DNA of 64,000 bases from NCBI RefSeq assembly GCF_900142705.1, contig NZ_FRBV01000003.1, forward strand, positions 124,001 through 188,000. The letters run 5' to 3'. The notes beneath the pieces are model-generated. The model worked only from the letters and a program-made list of their open reading frames with translations, searched no databases and was not told where the DNA came from. Source of the DNA: Nitrosospira sp. Nsp11. Its GTDB lineage: Bacteria > Pseudomonadota > Gammaproteobacteria > Burkholderiales > Nitrosomonadaceae. Numbering within the stretch: the first letter of the stretch is position 1; every line of letters begins with the position of its first letter. Shown piece after piece: positions 29,057 to 39,233 of this stretch. The position numbers were made by a program, and so were the translations under genes.

Positions 29057-29641
29057 TCAAGTCTCTCCGGCCTTGGAAACAGACACTAATGCCGGTCGAA
29101 TCACCCGGTCGTTCAAAACGTAACCTTTCTGCATCACCTGTACTACCGTATTGGGGGCAAGATCGGAATTTACCGTACACATAGCCTGATGCAGATGTGG
29201 ATCAAATTTCGCACCTTCCGGATTGATCACCTTGATATTGAATTTTTCGAAAACGGTAGTCAGTTGCTTTAGCGTCAATTCCATTCCGCTTTTGAAATTC
29301 TCGACCGTCGCGTTTTCCACCGCCAACGCGGCTTCCAGGCTGTCCATCACTGCGAGCAGTTCAGTAGAAAAATTCTCTACTGCATATTTATGCGCGCTGG
29401 CGATGTCTATTTGCGCACGCTTTCTTATATTCTCGGCATCCGCCTTGGCGCGCAGCCATGCATCGTGATGCTCCTCCGCATCGAGTTCGGCTTTTTTCAG
29501 TAACTGTTCCAGGCTCGGCATCGATTCCGTCGCCGGTTCCGGTGCCTTGTCTTCGTTGACTTTGGCCTCAGACGCGCTTGTTTCATCCATCGCTGCAGTC
29601 AGTTCCGTCGGGTCTGATTGGGGTCGATTTAACTCAGTCAT
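29057..29641 (-). CDS. grpE: Nucleotide exchange factor GrpE
   Basis: A 194-residue DnaK nucleotide exchange factor: acidic disordered N-terminus, long coiled-coil ([32 protein letters not shown]) and beta-wing domain with HQAMCTV and [23 protein letters not shown]. The ATG at 29641 has AGGAGAAG 8 bp upstream; the frame is open 27 bp further. First gene of the cluster, behind a heat-shock-type promoter at 29670-29697. Confidence 0.97.
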   Translation of the reverse strand: MTELNRPQSDPTELTAAMDETSASEAKVNEDKAPEPATESMPSLEQLLKKAELDAEEHHDAWLRAKADAENIRKRAQIDIASAHKYAVENFSTELLAVMDSLEAALAVENATVENFKSGMELTLKQLTTVFEKFNIKVINPEGAKFDPHLHQAMCTVNSDLAPNTVVQVMQKGYVLNDRVIRPALVSVSKAGET

Positions 29642-29669
29642 GGCGCTTCTCCTAATTTCGTTCATCACT

Positions 29670-29697
29670 ATATCGGGATAGTTTTTTCAATTTCAAG
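29670..29697 (-). promoter_or_regulatory. Sigma-32 (RpoH)-type promoter of grpE-dnaK-dnaJ
   Basis: On the minus strand CTTGAAA (29697-29691), a 13-bp spacer, then CCCGATAT (29677-29670) matches the RpoH consensus CTTGAAA-N13-CCCCATnT closely. It ends 28 bp upstream of the grpE ATG. No CIRCE element is seen, so RpoH control is the likely heat-shock mechanism. Confidence 0.75.
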
Positions 29698-29862
29698 CTC
29701 TAGAGAATACCACGGCAGGTTGAGCAAGACCTCGTTTGGGCATGTTACTGAAAGACCCGAATCCTCAGGGGCGTCGCGCCCGGCTTGTACCTATGGCTTG
29801 TACCCATGTGTCGAACCGAAGATTGGGAAAAACCGATACCCAGGAATCAGGGCACACAGAAA

Positions 29863-31284
<1,422 letters not shown>

Positions 31285-31453
31285 CTAGCAGCCTGTCGGC
31301 CTTAAAGGAAATCGGCTGCAAAAGCGTCTGGCTGGCTCATATTTCGCCGCTTTTTCGGCCACCAGAATAACTATTAACCTTCAAAATCCTCAAAATTCCG
31401 TCCTCCCCCAATCACTTTTTCACTGCGATTCTTCAAGCCCGACAGGCTGCTAG
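31285..31453. repeat. Dispersed palindromic element, copy B (169 bp, best preserved)
   Basis: Terminal inverted repeats CTAGCAGCCTGTCGG (31285-31299) and CCGACAGGCTGCTAG (31439-31453) are a perfect 15-bp match. The inside is non-coding and resembles copies A, C and D in blocks such as AATCGGCTGCAAAAGCGTCT, CATATTTCGC and CACTTTTTCACTGCGATTCT. It lies between the divergent purB and GST genes, opposite in orientation to copy A. CAT abuts both ends, but this is too short to claim a target duplication. Confidence 0.8.
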
Positions 31454-31533
31454 CATAGGCACTAGCCCAGACTATGCACCGCGCTGCCGAAAGCCGATAT
31501 AATGCCCTTTGATAATTCCCCTCAAGGCTGATC

Positions 31534-32142
31534 ATGAAGCTTATCGGATCGCTCACGAGTCCTTACGTTCGCAAGACGCGCATCGTTCTGGCTGAAAAGC
31601 ATATCGGTTATACTTTTGAGCTGGAAGCTCCCTGGAACGCGGATAGTCACGTATCGGATCACAATCCGCTTGGAAAAGTGCCGGTGCTGATTATGGACGA
31701 CGGCACCAGCCTGTTCGACTCGCGCGTAATTGTCGAGTATCTCGATAGTGTCAATCCGGTATCCCGTTTACTTCCTGAATCCAACCGGCGCAGAATTATG
31801 GTAAAGCGCTGGGAGGCGTTAGCGGATGGTATTTGCGACGCTGCCGCCGCGATGTTCCTCGAACGTAAACGGAAAGACGCGGAACAAAGCGTGGAGTGGA
31901 TTTCCCGTCAGCAGCAAAAAGTTACGCGGGGCCTGGAAACGGCTGCTCACGAACTGAGCGATAAAAAATGGTGTGACGGCAACGTCTATACGTTGGGCGA
32001 TATTGCATTAGGATGCGCCCTGGGATACCTGGCTTTTCGATTCCCTCAAATTGACTGGCGCGGTACCTTTCCCAATCTTGCCGATCTTTCCGACAGGCTG
32101 GAAAAGCGCTCTGCCTTCATGGAGACAGTTCCGGTAGCATGA
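31534..32142 (+). CDS. Glutathione S-transferase family protein
   Basis: A 202-residue cytosolic GST-fold protein, close to the YibF-like group. The N-terminal thioredoxin-like domain has SLTSPYVRKTRIVLAEK (likely active-site Ser) and the GSH-contact NPLGKVPVLIMDDG..LFDSRVIVEYLD; the C-terminal helical domain has YTLGDIALGCALGYL with the N-capping Asp. Substrate unknown. It is convergent with mnmA, 18 bp apart. Confidence 0.9.
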   Translation: MKLIGSLTSPYVRKTRIVLAEKHIGYTFELEAPWNADSHVSDHNPLGKVPVLIMDDGTSLFDSRVIVEYLDSVNPVSRLLPESNRRRIMVKRWEALADGICDAAAAMFLERKRKDAEQSVEWISRQQQKVTRGLETAAHELSDKKWCDGNVYTLGDIALGCALGYLAFRFPQIDWRGTFPNLADLSDRLEKRSAFMETVPVA

Positions 32143-32160
32143 TGAATGGCTCAGGGAATG

Positions 32161-33261
32161 CTACTCGCATTCCTTCGCCTGTTCGTCTGTAATTACCCCT
32201 CCCCCAAGACATACCTTGCTCTCGTAAACCACAACCGATTGCCCCGGTGTCACAGCCCACTGCGGCTGGGCAAATTCGATTTCGCATTTGCTGTGATCGA
32301 CATACGCGATTGCGCAGGGCGCATCAGCTTGGCGATAACGGGTCTTGGCCGCATAAACCCAGTTGCAATGGGGCGCACGGCCACTTATCCATGTCAATTC
32401 GGCTGCGGTAAGCGAGGACTTGAATAAGTCAGGATGATCGTGGCCCTGTACCACGACCAGGACATTCCGCGCTTTATCCTTGTTCGAAACGAACCAGGGT
32501 TCGCCACCCCCCTCTCTTGTCCCGCCAATGCCCAATCCCTGCCGCTGGCCGATGGTGTAGTACATCAAGCCGGTGTGCTCCCCCACGACGTTTCCAGCCG
32601 GGGTCTTTATCTCGCCCGGTTCATGCGGCAGGTAGCGATGGAGAAACTCCCTGAAAGGCCTTTCACCGATAAAACAAATCCCGGTACTGTCTTTTTTCGA
32701 AAAATTGGGTAACTTATAATCTCTGGCGATCCTGCGTACGTCACGCTTGTAAAGATGGCCGATAGGAAATAAGGTCCGGGATAACTGTGCTTGATTCAAA
32801 CGATAGAGAAAATAGCTCTGATCCTTGGTTCCGTCTTCACCTTTCAACAGCTGGAACATACCGTTTTTTCTTTGCACCTGGGCATAATGACCGGTAGCGA
32901 TAAAGCTAGCGCCGAGCCCGGCAGCGTGTTCCAGAAATGCTTTGAACTTGATCTCGGCGTTACATAACACATCCGGATTGGGCGTTCTCCCGGCCTGGTA
33001 TTCCGCCAGAAAGTGGCTGAATACACGCTCCTTATACTCAACCGAAAAATTTACCGCTTCCAGCGGGATCCCGATGATATCCGCCACCGACGCGGCATCG
33101 ATCAAATCCTGCCGGGAAGAGCAGTATTGGTCAGTGTCGTCATCTTCCCAATTCTTCATGAAAAGGCCGACTACGTCGTAACCCTGTTGCTTCAACAACA
33201 AAGCGGCGACAGATGAATCAACCCCGCCAGACAGACCAACTACTACGCGCGTTTTGCTCAT
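32161..33261 (-). CDS. mnmA: tRNA-specific 2-thiouridylase MnmA
   Basis: A 366-residue ATP-dependent enzyme that thiolates uridine 34 of Lys, Glu and Gln tRNAs using sulfur that originates from cysteine desulfurase. The PP-loop GLSGGVDSS lies at residues 9-17; catalytic cysteines are C100 (NPDVLC) and C196 (STGICFIGE), with [17 protein letters not shown] a family hallmark. The Nudix gene ends 9 bp upstream on the same strand, so the two are probably co-transcribed. Confidence 0.97.
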   Translation of the reverse strand: MSKTRVVVGLSGGVDSSVAALLLKQQGYDVVGLFMKNWEDDDTDQYCSSRQDLIDAASVADIIGIPLEAVNFSVEYKERVFSHFLAEYQAGRTPNPDVLCNAEIKFKAFLEHAAGLGASFIATGHYAQVQRKNGMFQLLKGEDGTKDQSYFLYRLNQAQLSRTLFPIGHLYKRDVRRIARDYKLPNFSKKDSTGICFIGERPFREFLHRYLPHEPGEIKTPAGNVVGEHTGLMYYTIGQRQGLGIGGTREGGGEPWFVSNKDKARNVLVVVQGHDHPDLFKSSLTAAELTWISGRAPHCNWVYAAKTRYRQADAPCAIAYVDHSKCEIEFAQPQWAVTPGQSVVVYESKVCLGGGVITDEQAKECE

Positions 33262-33270
33262 GGTTTAAAC

Positions 33271-33735
33271 CTAAACCCGGCAGTCGGACGCGTACGCGTG
33301 TGAAAGGATTTCCAGTGGATAATGCTTTCCCGCTACATGGTCTTCGATGCATTTCATTACTAACGGACTGCGATGGCAATAGGTCGTCTCGCGGATTTCC
33401 TCGATTCCGAACCACCCCGCGCGCACTATACCCGTGTCTAATGCCCGATCCGGATCAAAATCGACGACGGAACCGTTAAAAGCAAACCGAATAAAGGTAA
33501 TATTCTCCGCCTCGGAGTGCCAGTGATAGATACCCAGTACCGATTGTGGGGCAAAAGTGTAGCCCGTTTCCTCAAGGGTTTCCCGAATTGCGCCGTGAAT
33601 GATCGATTCGCCCGGCTCCAGATGGCCCGCCGGCTGATTGAACAGTAAACCGCCACCAGTTTGTTCCTCGACGAGCAGGTACTTTCCTTCTCTTTCGATG
33701 ACTGCTGCAACCGTGACGTTGGGTTTCCAGATCAT
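33271..33735 (-). CDS. Nudix hydrolase, NudJ-like
   Basis: A 154-residue pyrophosphohydrolase. The Nudix box GHLEPGESIIHGAIRETLEETG fits GX5EX7REUXEEXGU fully. The neighbourhood with mnmA downstream is the same as nudJ-mnmA in E. coli, where NudJ acts on nucleotide di- and triphosphates and HMP-PP. The ATG at 33735 gives the conserved N-terminus IWKPNVTVAAVIE; the frame is open 51 bp further upstream. Confidence 0.92.
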   Translation of the reverse strand: MIWKPNVTVAAVIEREGKYLLVEEQTGGGLLFNQPAGHLEPGESIIHGAIRETLEETGYTFAPQSVLGIYHWHSEAENITFIRFAFNGSVVDFDPDRALDTGIVRAGWFGIEEIRETTYCHRSPLVMKCIEDHVAGKHYPLEILSHAYASDCRV

Positions 33736-33863
33736 AATCTTTAAACTTCGCTTATTGGAAAAATAGAGTACAAGGAGATATCGCACCCGGCATTCTAGCG
33801 CCCTGCAGACGGGAAAGAAACAATAAGTGGGATAAGGCTCCTCCCCGAGGCCAGCCTCGCTTT

Positions 33864-33905
33864 TTTTGTACAGGTTCTTTTGTATAGGTTCTTTTGTACA
33901 GGTTC
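33864..33905. repeat. Three tandem 14-bp repeats TTTTGTACAGGTTC
   Basis: Units at 33864-33877, 33878-33891 and 33892-33905; the middle copy has TATAGG in place of TACAGG. They lie in the intergenic region between the Nudix gene and icd (33736-34211), which has no gene. Function unknown. Confidence 0.9.
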
Positions 33906-34123
33906 AAAAATATAGCTGTTAACCGATTTTTCCGGTAAACCGTTTTCCGTAAAGTCGAGCTACCCCTGTCGTTAATATATCCAGCCGAGATAACGCGGGC
34001 AATCCGGCGCTGCAATCCGTACGCTTTGTCACATTCGCCCGGTAATTCGATTCCAGCTCCAGGCGGAACAAAGCATGTTAGCGCTTCTCTTCCAAACCCG
34101 GGTAAAATGTAGGGGTTTGACCA

Positions 34124-34158
34124 GTTTACTGTTTACCGTTTACTGTTTACCGTTTACG
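34124..34158. repeat. Five tandem 7-bp units GTTTACN upstream of icd
   Basis: GTTTACT, GTTTACC, GTTTACT, GTTTACC, GTTTACG in direct succession, ending 53 bp before the icd ATG. The alternating last base makes it also a 14-bp repeat. The position suggests a promoter-region effect, such as regulator-binding iterons or slippage-tuned spacing, but this is inference. Confidence 0.9.
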
Positions 34159-34211
34159 ACAGACTCACTGCTAACCACTACGACCACCGAAACACTCATA
34201 TTGGAGAAACC

Positions 34212-35465
34212 ATGTACCAGCACATCAAGACGCCAGCCGAAGGCAAAAAAATCTGCGTAAACGCTGATTTTTCCCTGAGTGTGCCGGATAACCCCGTTAT
34301 TCCCTATATAGAAGGCGATGGTATCGGCGTGGATATAACGCCGGTAATGAAGGACGTGGTGGATGCCGCGGTGAGTCGCGCTTATGGCGGCAAGCGCAAG
34401 ATTAACTGGATGGAGATTTATGCTGGCGAAAAAGCCACTCGTATTTATGGTGAAAACGTCTGGCTGCCCGAGGAAACACTGCAAGCCGCGGCGGAATATG
34501 TGGTTTCCATCAAGGGACCGCTAACCACTCCGGTAGGCGGGGGTATTCGCTCCATCAACGTCGCTTTGCGGCAGGAACTTGATTTATATCTATGCCTGCG
34601 TCCTGTACGCTATTTTCAGGGGGTACCCAGCCCGTTAAAGAATCCTGAAAAAACCGATATGATAATTTTCCGTGAAAATTCGGAAGACATTTATGCCGGT
34701 ATTGAATGGGAAGCCCAGTCGGAAAAAGCGAAAAAGATAATTAATTTTTTAACGGCGGAAATGGATGTAACCAAAATACGCTTTCCCCAAACATCGGGAA
34801 TCGGTATCAAGCCCGTTTCCAGGGAGGGCACCGAGCGACTGGTACGCAAGGCAATACAGTACGCAATCGACAACAAGCGCCCCTCTGTGACACTGGTGCA
34901 CAAGGGTAATATAATGAAATACACCGAGGGCGCCTTCAAAAATTGGGGCTATGAACTAGCTTCCAGAGAATTCAACGCCCGCCTGCTCGACGGCGGCCCG
35001 TGGATGAAGCTGCCGGAGGACAAGGGAGGCGTCATAATCAAGGACGTGATCGCGGATGCTTTTTTGCAACAGATTTTGCTGCGTCCGGAGGAATACGATG
35101 TAATCGCCACGCTGAACCTGAACGGCGACTATATTTCTGACGCGTTGGCGGCGCAGGTCGGTGGTATCGGCATAGCCCCCGGGGCGAACCTCAGCGATTC
35201 GATTGCAATTTTCGAGGCAACGCATGGCACTGCGCCGAAATATGCTGGCAAGGATCAGGTTAATCCGGGGTCCATCATACTATCCGCTGAGATGATGCTA
35301 AGGCACATGGGCTGGATGGAGGCGGCGGACCTGATTATCGAGGCGATTGAAAAAACGATCCAGGATAAAATCGTGACTTATGACTTTGCGCGTCAGATGA
35401 ATCATGCGCAGAAGGTTTCGTGTTCGGGGTTCGGACGGGCGCTGATTGAGCACATGCCGGCATAG
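34212..35465 (+). CDS. icd: NADP-dependent isocitrate dehydrogenase
   Basis: A 417-residue TCA-cycle enzyme. Start motif [18 protein letters not shown]; substrate phosphate site [17 protein letters not shown] with the regulatory/contact serine; [31 protein letters not shown] metal site; [22 protein letters not shown] coenzyme region. GGAG lies 8 bp before the ATG. A strong terminator follows at 35478-35510. Confidence 0.98.
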   Translation: MYQHIKTPAEGKKICVNADFSLSVPDNPVIPYIEGDGIGVDITPVMKDVVDAAVSRAYGGKRKINWMEIYAGEKATRIYGENVWLPEETLQAAAEYVVSIKGPLTTPVGGGIRSINVALRQELDLYLCLRPVRYFQGVPSPLKNPEKTDMIIFRENSEDIYAGIEWEAQSEKAKKIINFLTAEMDVTKIRFPQTSGIGIKPVSREGTERLVRKAIQYAIDNKRPSVTLVHKGNIMKYTEGAFKNWGYELASREFNARLLDGGPWMKLPEDKGGVIIKDVIADAFLQQILLRPEEYDVIATLNLNGDYISDALAAQVGGIGIAPGANLSDSIAIFEATHGTAPKYAGKDQVNPGSIILSAEMMLRHMGWMEAADLIIEAIEKTIQDKIVTYDFARQMNHAQKVSCSGFGRALIEHMPA

Positions 35466-35477
35466 CTCATGATTAAA

Positions 35478-35510
35478 AAAGCCCCTTGCCGATTTCCGGC
35501 AAGGGGCTTT
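35478..35510. terminator. Bidirectional rho-independent terminator between icd and csp
   Basis: AAAGCCCCTTGCCG (35478-35491), loop ATTTC, CGGCAAGGGGCTTT (35497-35510), with A-run before and T-rich sequence after. It serves icd on the plus strand and probably csp on the minus strand, since the genes converge here. Confidence 0.9.
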
Positions 35511-35575
35511 ATATAATTTTGTATTGGATTACAGCATGATCGCGGCTAACCACGTCAGTCTGGAATCGTCAAACG

Positions 35576-35779
35576 TCAAGCAGACTGAATATTTGAAGCT
35601 TGTTTGCCCTTCGGACCTTGAGTAACCTCAAAACTTACTTTTTGACCTTCTTTAAGAGTTTTGAATCCGGACATATTGATCGCGGAGAAGTGAGCGAATA
35701 GATCTTCGCTACCATCATCCGGTGTAATGAAACCAAAACCTTTTGAGTCGTTGAACCACTTTACTGTACCAGTTGCCAT
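35576..35779 (-). CDS. Cold-shock-family protein (CspA-like)
   Basis: A 67-residue single-stranded nucleic-acid-binding OB-fold protein. RNP1 is KGFGFI and RNP2 DLFAHF; length and N-terminus [18 protein letters not shown] are canonical. Which csp paralogue it is, and whether it is cold-induced, cannot be read here. The 270 bp upstream (to clpS) are AT-rich and non-coding and could hold a long 5' leader. Confidence 0.97.
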   Translation of the reverse strand: MATGTVKWFNDSKGFGFITPDDGSEDLFAHFSAINMSGFKTLKEGQKVSFEVTQGPKGKQASNIQSA

Positions 35780-36049
35780 TTTTGCTTCCTATATAATAAA
35801 AAAACCGGGCCGGAAACCCGAACACTGTTTGAGTTTCAAGACCGCAAAACGGCTGTAACCGGTACTGCAGAGAACTTGAAGCCAAACGCCAAGAGCAGTT
35901 TTACGCAACTCTAGTATTCAAGTCAAGTGCTCAATCTACTTATTTTATAGAAATGCAATAGAATAATTTTCTGAAGGTACTTGAATATTTCGGTGTAATC
36001 GTCAAATATTATATCAAGAGGCAGAGACTTGCCCATTTCGCTCTAACTG

Positions 36050-36379
36050 ATGAATAGCGAGACTGGAGACATGAAAGCAGGGAATCATGGAGATGTTGTA
36101 CTGGAGGCTAAAAAGAGTAAACTCAAACCACCGCCAATGTTCAAGGTGATTTTACTGAATGATGATTTCACGCCTATGGATTTCGTGGTGGCCGTGTTGC
36201 AGACTTTTTTTTCAAAGAATCGAGAACAGGCAACCCAAATCATGCTCAAAGTACATATGGATGGAGCGGGAATATGTGGAGTTTATCCCAATGATGTAGC
36301 TACCACCAAAGTTGAGCAGGTGGTCGCATTTGCGAGGCAGCATCAACATCCGCTAAGGTGCGTGATGGAGGAGACGTAA
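36050..36379 (+). CDS. clpS: ClpS adaptor for N-end-rule degradation
   Basis: A 109-residue adaptor that delivers N-degron substrates to ClpAP. Conserved [28 protein letters not shown] and the C-terminal HPLRCVMEE; an unstructured N-terminal stretch precedes the core, as usual. Start at 36050; a second ATG at 36071 is possible. clpA starts 1 bp after its stop. Confidence 0.96.
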   Translation: MNSETGDMKAGNHGDVVLEAKKSKLKPPPMFKVILLNDDFTPMDFVVAVLQTFFSKNREQATQIMLKVHMDGAGICGVYPNDVATTKVEQVVAFARQHQHPLRCVMEET

Positions 36380-36380
36380 A

Positions 36381-38639
36381 ATGATTGCCCAAGAGTTGGA
36401 AGTAAGTTTACACATGGCGTTTGTCGAGTCACGACAGAAGCGGCATGAGTTCATAACGGTCGAGCACTTGTTATTGGCTCTGCTCGACAATCCGACCGCC
36501 GCGGAAGTGCTGCGCGCCTGCTCGGTGGATATGGACGATTTGCGTCGACTGCTGACAGAGCACGTTACGGAAAACACACCTACCGTGGGCGGCAGCGGCG
36601 AAGTGGATACACAGCCAACGCTAGGTTTTCAGCGTGTGATCCAGCGCGCAATCCTGCATGTCCAGTCTTCCGGGAAAAAAGAAGTCACCGGCGCCAACGT
36701 GCTGGTAGCGATATTTGGAGAGAAGGATTCCCACGCAGTTTATTTTCTTCATCAGAAAGGCATCACCCGTCTCGATGTAGTGAATTATATTTCTCATGGC
36801 ATCAGCAAGGTATCCCAGGGAAGTCCCGCGAAATCCGACAGCGAAGGCGATGCGGAGCAGGAAATGAGTGCGGGCGGCGCACTGGAAAGTTACGCGGTAA
36901 ATCTCAACTCACTCGCGCTGGCCGGCAAGATCGATCCGTTGATTGGACGTGAGCGGGAGCTGGAACGCCTGATACAGACGCTATGCCGCCGCCGCAAAAA
37001 TAATCCGTTGCTGGTGGGTGAAGCGGGCGTCGGCAAGACCGCTATCGCTGAGGGGCTTGCAAGGCGGATTATCGAAAATGACGTTCCGGAAATTCTTGCG
37101 CATCATCAGGTTTATGCGCTGGATATGGGCGCACTGTTGGCCGGGACGAAATACCGGGGGGACTTCGAACAGCGCCTGAAGGCGGTGTTGAAACAGTTAC
37201 TCGACAGTTCCAACGCCATTCTTTTCATTGATGAGATTCATACGTTGATCGGTGCGGGGGCCGCTTCCGGCGGTACGCTGGACGCTTCCAATCTTCTTAA
37301 ACCAATACTTAATACCGGTCAGCTGAAATGTATCGGTGCGACGACTTACAGCGAATATCGGGGAATTTTTGAAAAAGACCATGCCCTATCGCGTCGCTTC
37401 CAGAAAATCGACGTACTCGAACCCAGCGTGGAAGAAACAGTCTCGATATTACGCGGCCTGAAAGCCCGCTATGAAGCGCACCATGGTGTCAAATATACGG
37501 CCATTGCGCTTACCACCGCAGCAGAATTATCGGCGCGCTTCATTAACGACCGGCATTTGCCGGACAAGGCGATAGATGTCATCGACGAAGCCGGCGCAGC
37601 ACAGCGCATTTTGCCGAAGTCGAAGCAGCGCAAGGTAATCAGCAAACATGAGATCGAAAGTATCATTGCTAAAATCGCGCGCATCCCGGCACAAAATGTC
37701 TCCAGCGATGACCGAAGCACGCTAAAAGTGCTGGATCGAGATCTCAAAGCGGTGGTATTTGGTCAGGACAAGGCCATCAATGCGCTGACAGCGGCGATAA
37801 AGATGGCAAGAAGCGGCTTGGGCAATCCACAAAAGCCCGTTGGCTCATTTCTTTTTTCCGGCCCTACCGGCGTTGGCAAAACCGAAGTAGCGCGGCAGCT
37901 GGCTTATGCGTTGGGCATTCATTTGCACCGCTTCGACATGTCTGAATACATGGAGCGGCATGCCGTTTCACGCCTGATCGGCGCGCCGCCCGGATATGTG
38001 GGTTTCGACCAGGGCGGTTTGCTTACCGAGGCCATCATCAAGCAGCCATACTCGGTACTGCTACTGGATGAAATCGAGAAGGCGCATCCGGATATTTTTA
38101 ATATCCTGCTGCAGGTGATGGATCACGGCACGTTGACCGACAATAATGGCCGCAAGGCGGATTTCCGCAACGTGGTAATTATCATGACCACGAATGCGGG
38201 CGCCGAAGCGCTCAGCAAATCGTCCATGGGCTTCACCACCGGTGCGCAGGCAGGCGATGAGATGGCCGATATCAAACGCATGTTTACGCCTGAGTTCCGC
38301 AACCGGCTGGATGCGATCATTTCCTTCGCATCCCTGGATAGGGACGTGATTCTGCGTGTGGTGGATAAATTCCTGATGCAGCTTGAAACGCAGCTGCACG
38401 AGAAGAAAGTGGAAGCGATATTTACCGATGCGCTGAGAGAATACCTCGCCAAAAACGGCGCTGATCCTCTCATGGGCGCCCGCCCCATGGCCCGGCTCAT
38501 TCAGGACACTATTCGCAGCGCTTTGGCGGATGAGCTATTATTCGGACGGCTTGCCAACGGTGGCAAAGTGACGGTGGATATCGGTACCGATAACAAGGTG
38601 AAACTTCAGTTTGAGGAAGAAGCCGCCTCTGCCGTATAA
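36381..38639 (+). CDS. clpA: ATP-dependent Clp protease ATPase subunit ClpA
   Basis: A 752-residue AAA+ unfoldase of ClpAP. N-terminal Clp repeat domain; D1 with Walker [14 protein letters not shown] and Walker [16 protein letters not shown]2 with [13 protein letters not shown] and [13 protein letters not shown]. It is shorter than or equal to ClpA (about 750) and lacks the ClpB middle coiled coil. It is tightly coupled to clpS, as in most proteobacteria, and followed by a terminator. Confidence 0.97.
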   Translation: MIAQELEVSLHMAFVESRQKRHEFITVEHLLLALLDNPTAAEVLRACSVDMDDLRRLLTEHVTENTPTVGGSGEVDTQPTLGFQRVIQRAILHVQSSGKKEVTGANVLVAIFGEKDSHAVYFLHQKGITRLDVVNYISHGISKVSQGSPAKSDSEGDAEQEMSAGGALESYAVNLNSLALAGKIDPLIGRERELERLIQTLCRRRKNNPLLVGEAGVGKTAIAEGLARRIIENDVPEILAHHQVYALDMGALLAGTKYRGDFEQRLKAVLKQLLDSSNAILFIDEIHTLIGAGAASGGTLDASNLLKPILNTGQLKCIGATTYSEYRGIFEKDHALSRRFQKIDVLEPSVEETVSILRGLKARYEAHHGVKYTAIALTTAAELSARFINDRHLPDKAIDVIDEAGAAQRILPKSKQRKVISKHEIESIIAKIARIPAQNVSSDDRSTLKVLDRDLKAVVFGQDKAINALTAAIKMARSGLGNPQKPVGSFLFSGPTGVGKTEVARQLAYALGIHLHRFDMSEYMERHAVSRLIGAPPGYVGFDQGGLLTEAIIKQPYSVLLLDEIEKAHPDIFNILLQVMDHGTLTDNNGRKADFRNVVIIMTTNAGAEALSKSSMGFTTGAQAGDEMADIKRMFTPEFRNRLDAIISFASLDRDVILRVVDKFLMQLETQLHEKKVEAIFTDALREYLAKNGADPLMGARPMARLIQDTIRSALADELLFGRLANGGKVTVDIGTDNKVKLQFEEEAASAV

Positions 38640-38666
38640 GCTTGATCTCATCAACGCAGTTAAAAC

Positions 38667-38693
38667 AAAAAAGGCGCGATCAGCGCCTTTTTT
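38667..38693 (+). terminator. Rho-independent terminator after clpA
   Basis: AAAAAAGGCGC (38667-38677), loop GATCA-like, GCGCCTTTTTT (38683-38693). It also suits the convergent dodecin gene. Confidence 0.9.
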
Positions 38694-38736
38694 GCATCGG
38701 GAATGTCTGAGTAATCCAGGCTTTGCCCAATAACAA

Positions 38737-38958
38737 TTACTTGCTTTCGGTTTCATACTTGAAAGACAGATTCACTCTTGCGCGATACGCAACCACCTTG
38801 CCATCCTCAATTACCATATCCAGCTTTACTATTTCTGCAACCCTCAGGTCTCGCAATGTTTTTGACGCCGTCTCGACGGCATTTTTGGCTGCATCCTCCC
38901 AAGAGGTCTGGCTGGTTCCGATTATCTCTGTAATTCGATAGATACTATCTCCTGACAT
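38737..38958 (-). CDS. Dodecin, flavin-storage protein
   Basis: A 73-residue protein of the dodecin family, which forms hollow dodecamers that bind flavin or CoA. IYRITEIIGTSQTSWEDAAKNAVETASKTL with the flavin-stacking Trp (about residue 20) and a basic C-terminal beta strand YRARVNLSFKYE are typical. A GGAGAAAA ribosome-binding site precedes the ATG. It stands alone between clpA and the cyanophycin island. Confidence 0.93.
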   Translation of the reverse strand: MSGDSIYRITEIIGTSQTSWEDAAKNAVETASKTLRDLRVAEIVKLDMVIEDGKVVAYRARVNLSFKYETESK

Positions 38959-39233
38959 GATTTTTCTCCTTGTGGGGTGAGCAATAAAAACAGTTACTGA
39001 GCGGTCTCAGCGCAGCAATCTCAACGCTAATTCAGTTTATGGGTAACCTCGGCGGATTGCAATCTGTACTCAGTTGCCGAGAGACGATATCAACTGCCCG
39101 CCTGTCTGACCCTGATCGGTGGCATTTGATCAGTTATACGGGCGCGTTGGCGTGTTACAGGCTGATAACCGTATTATATCTGCGGCTCAGTAGCTCTGCT
39201 CTCGAGCGCAATCGGTTACGCCAGCGCCGCTTG

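Noticed and set aside
33792-33815. CATTCTAGCGCCCTGCAGAC as another end of the dispersed element
   Set aside because: Similarity to copy B is limited to about ten bases and lacks a partner end.
34124-34158. CRISPR-like array
   Set aside because: The 7-bp units are directly adjacent with no spacers; they are a simple tandem repeat. No cas gene is present.
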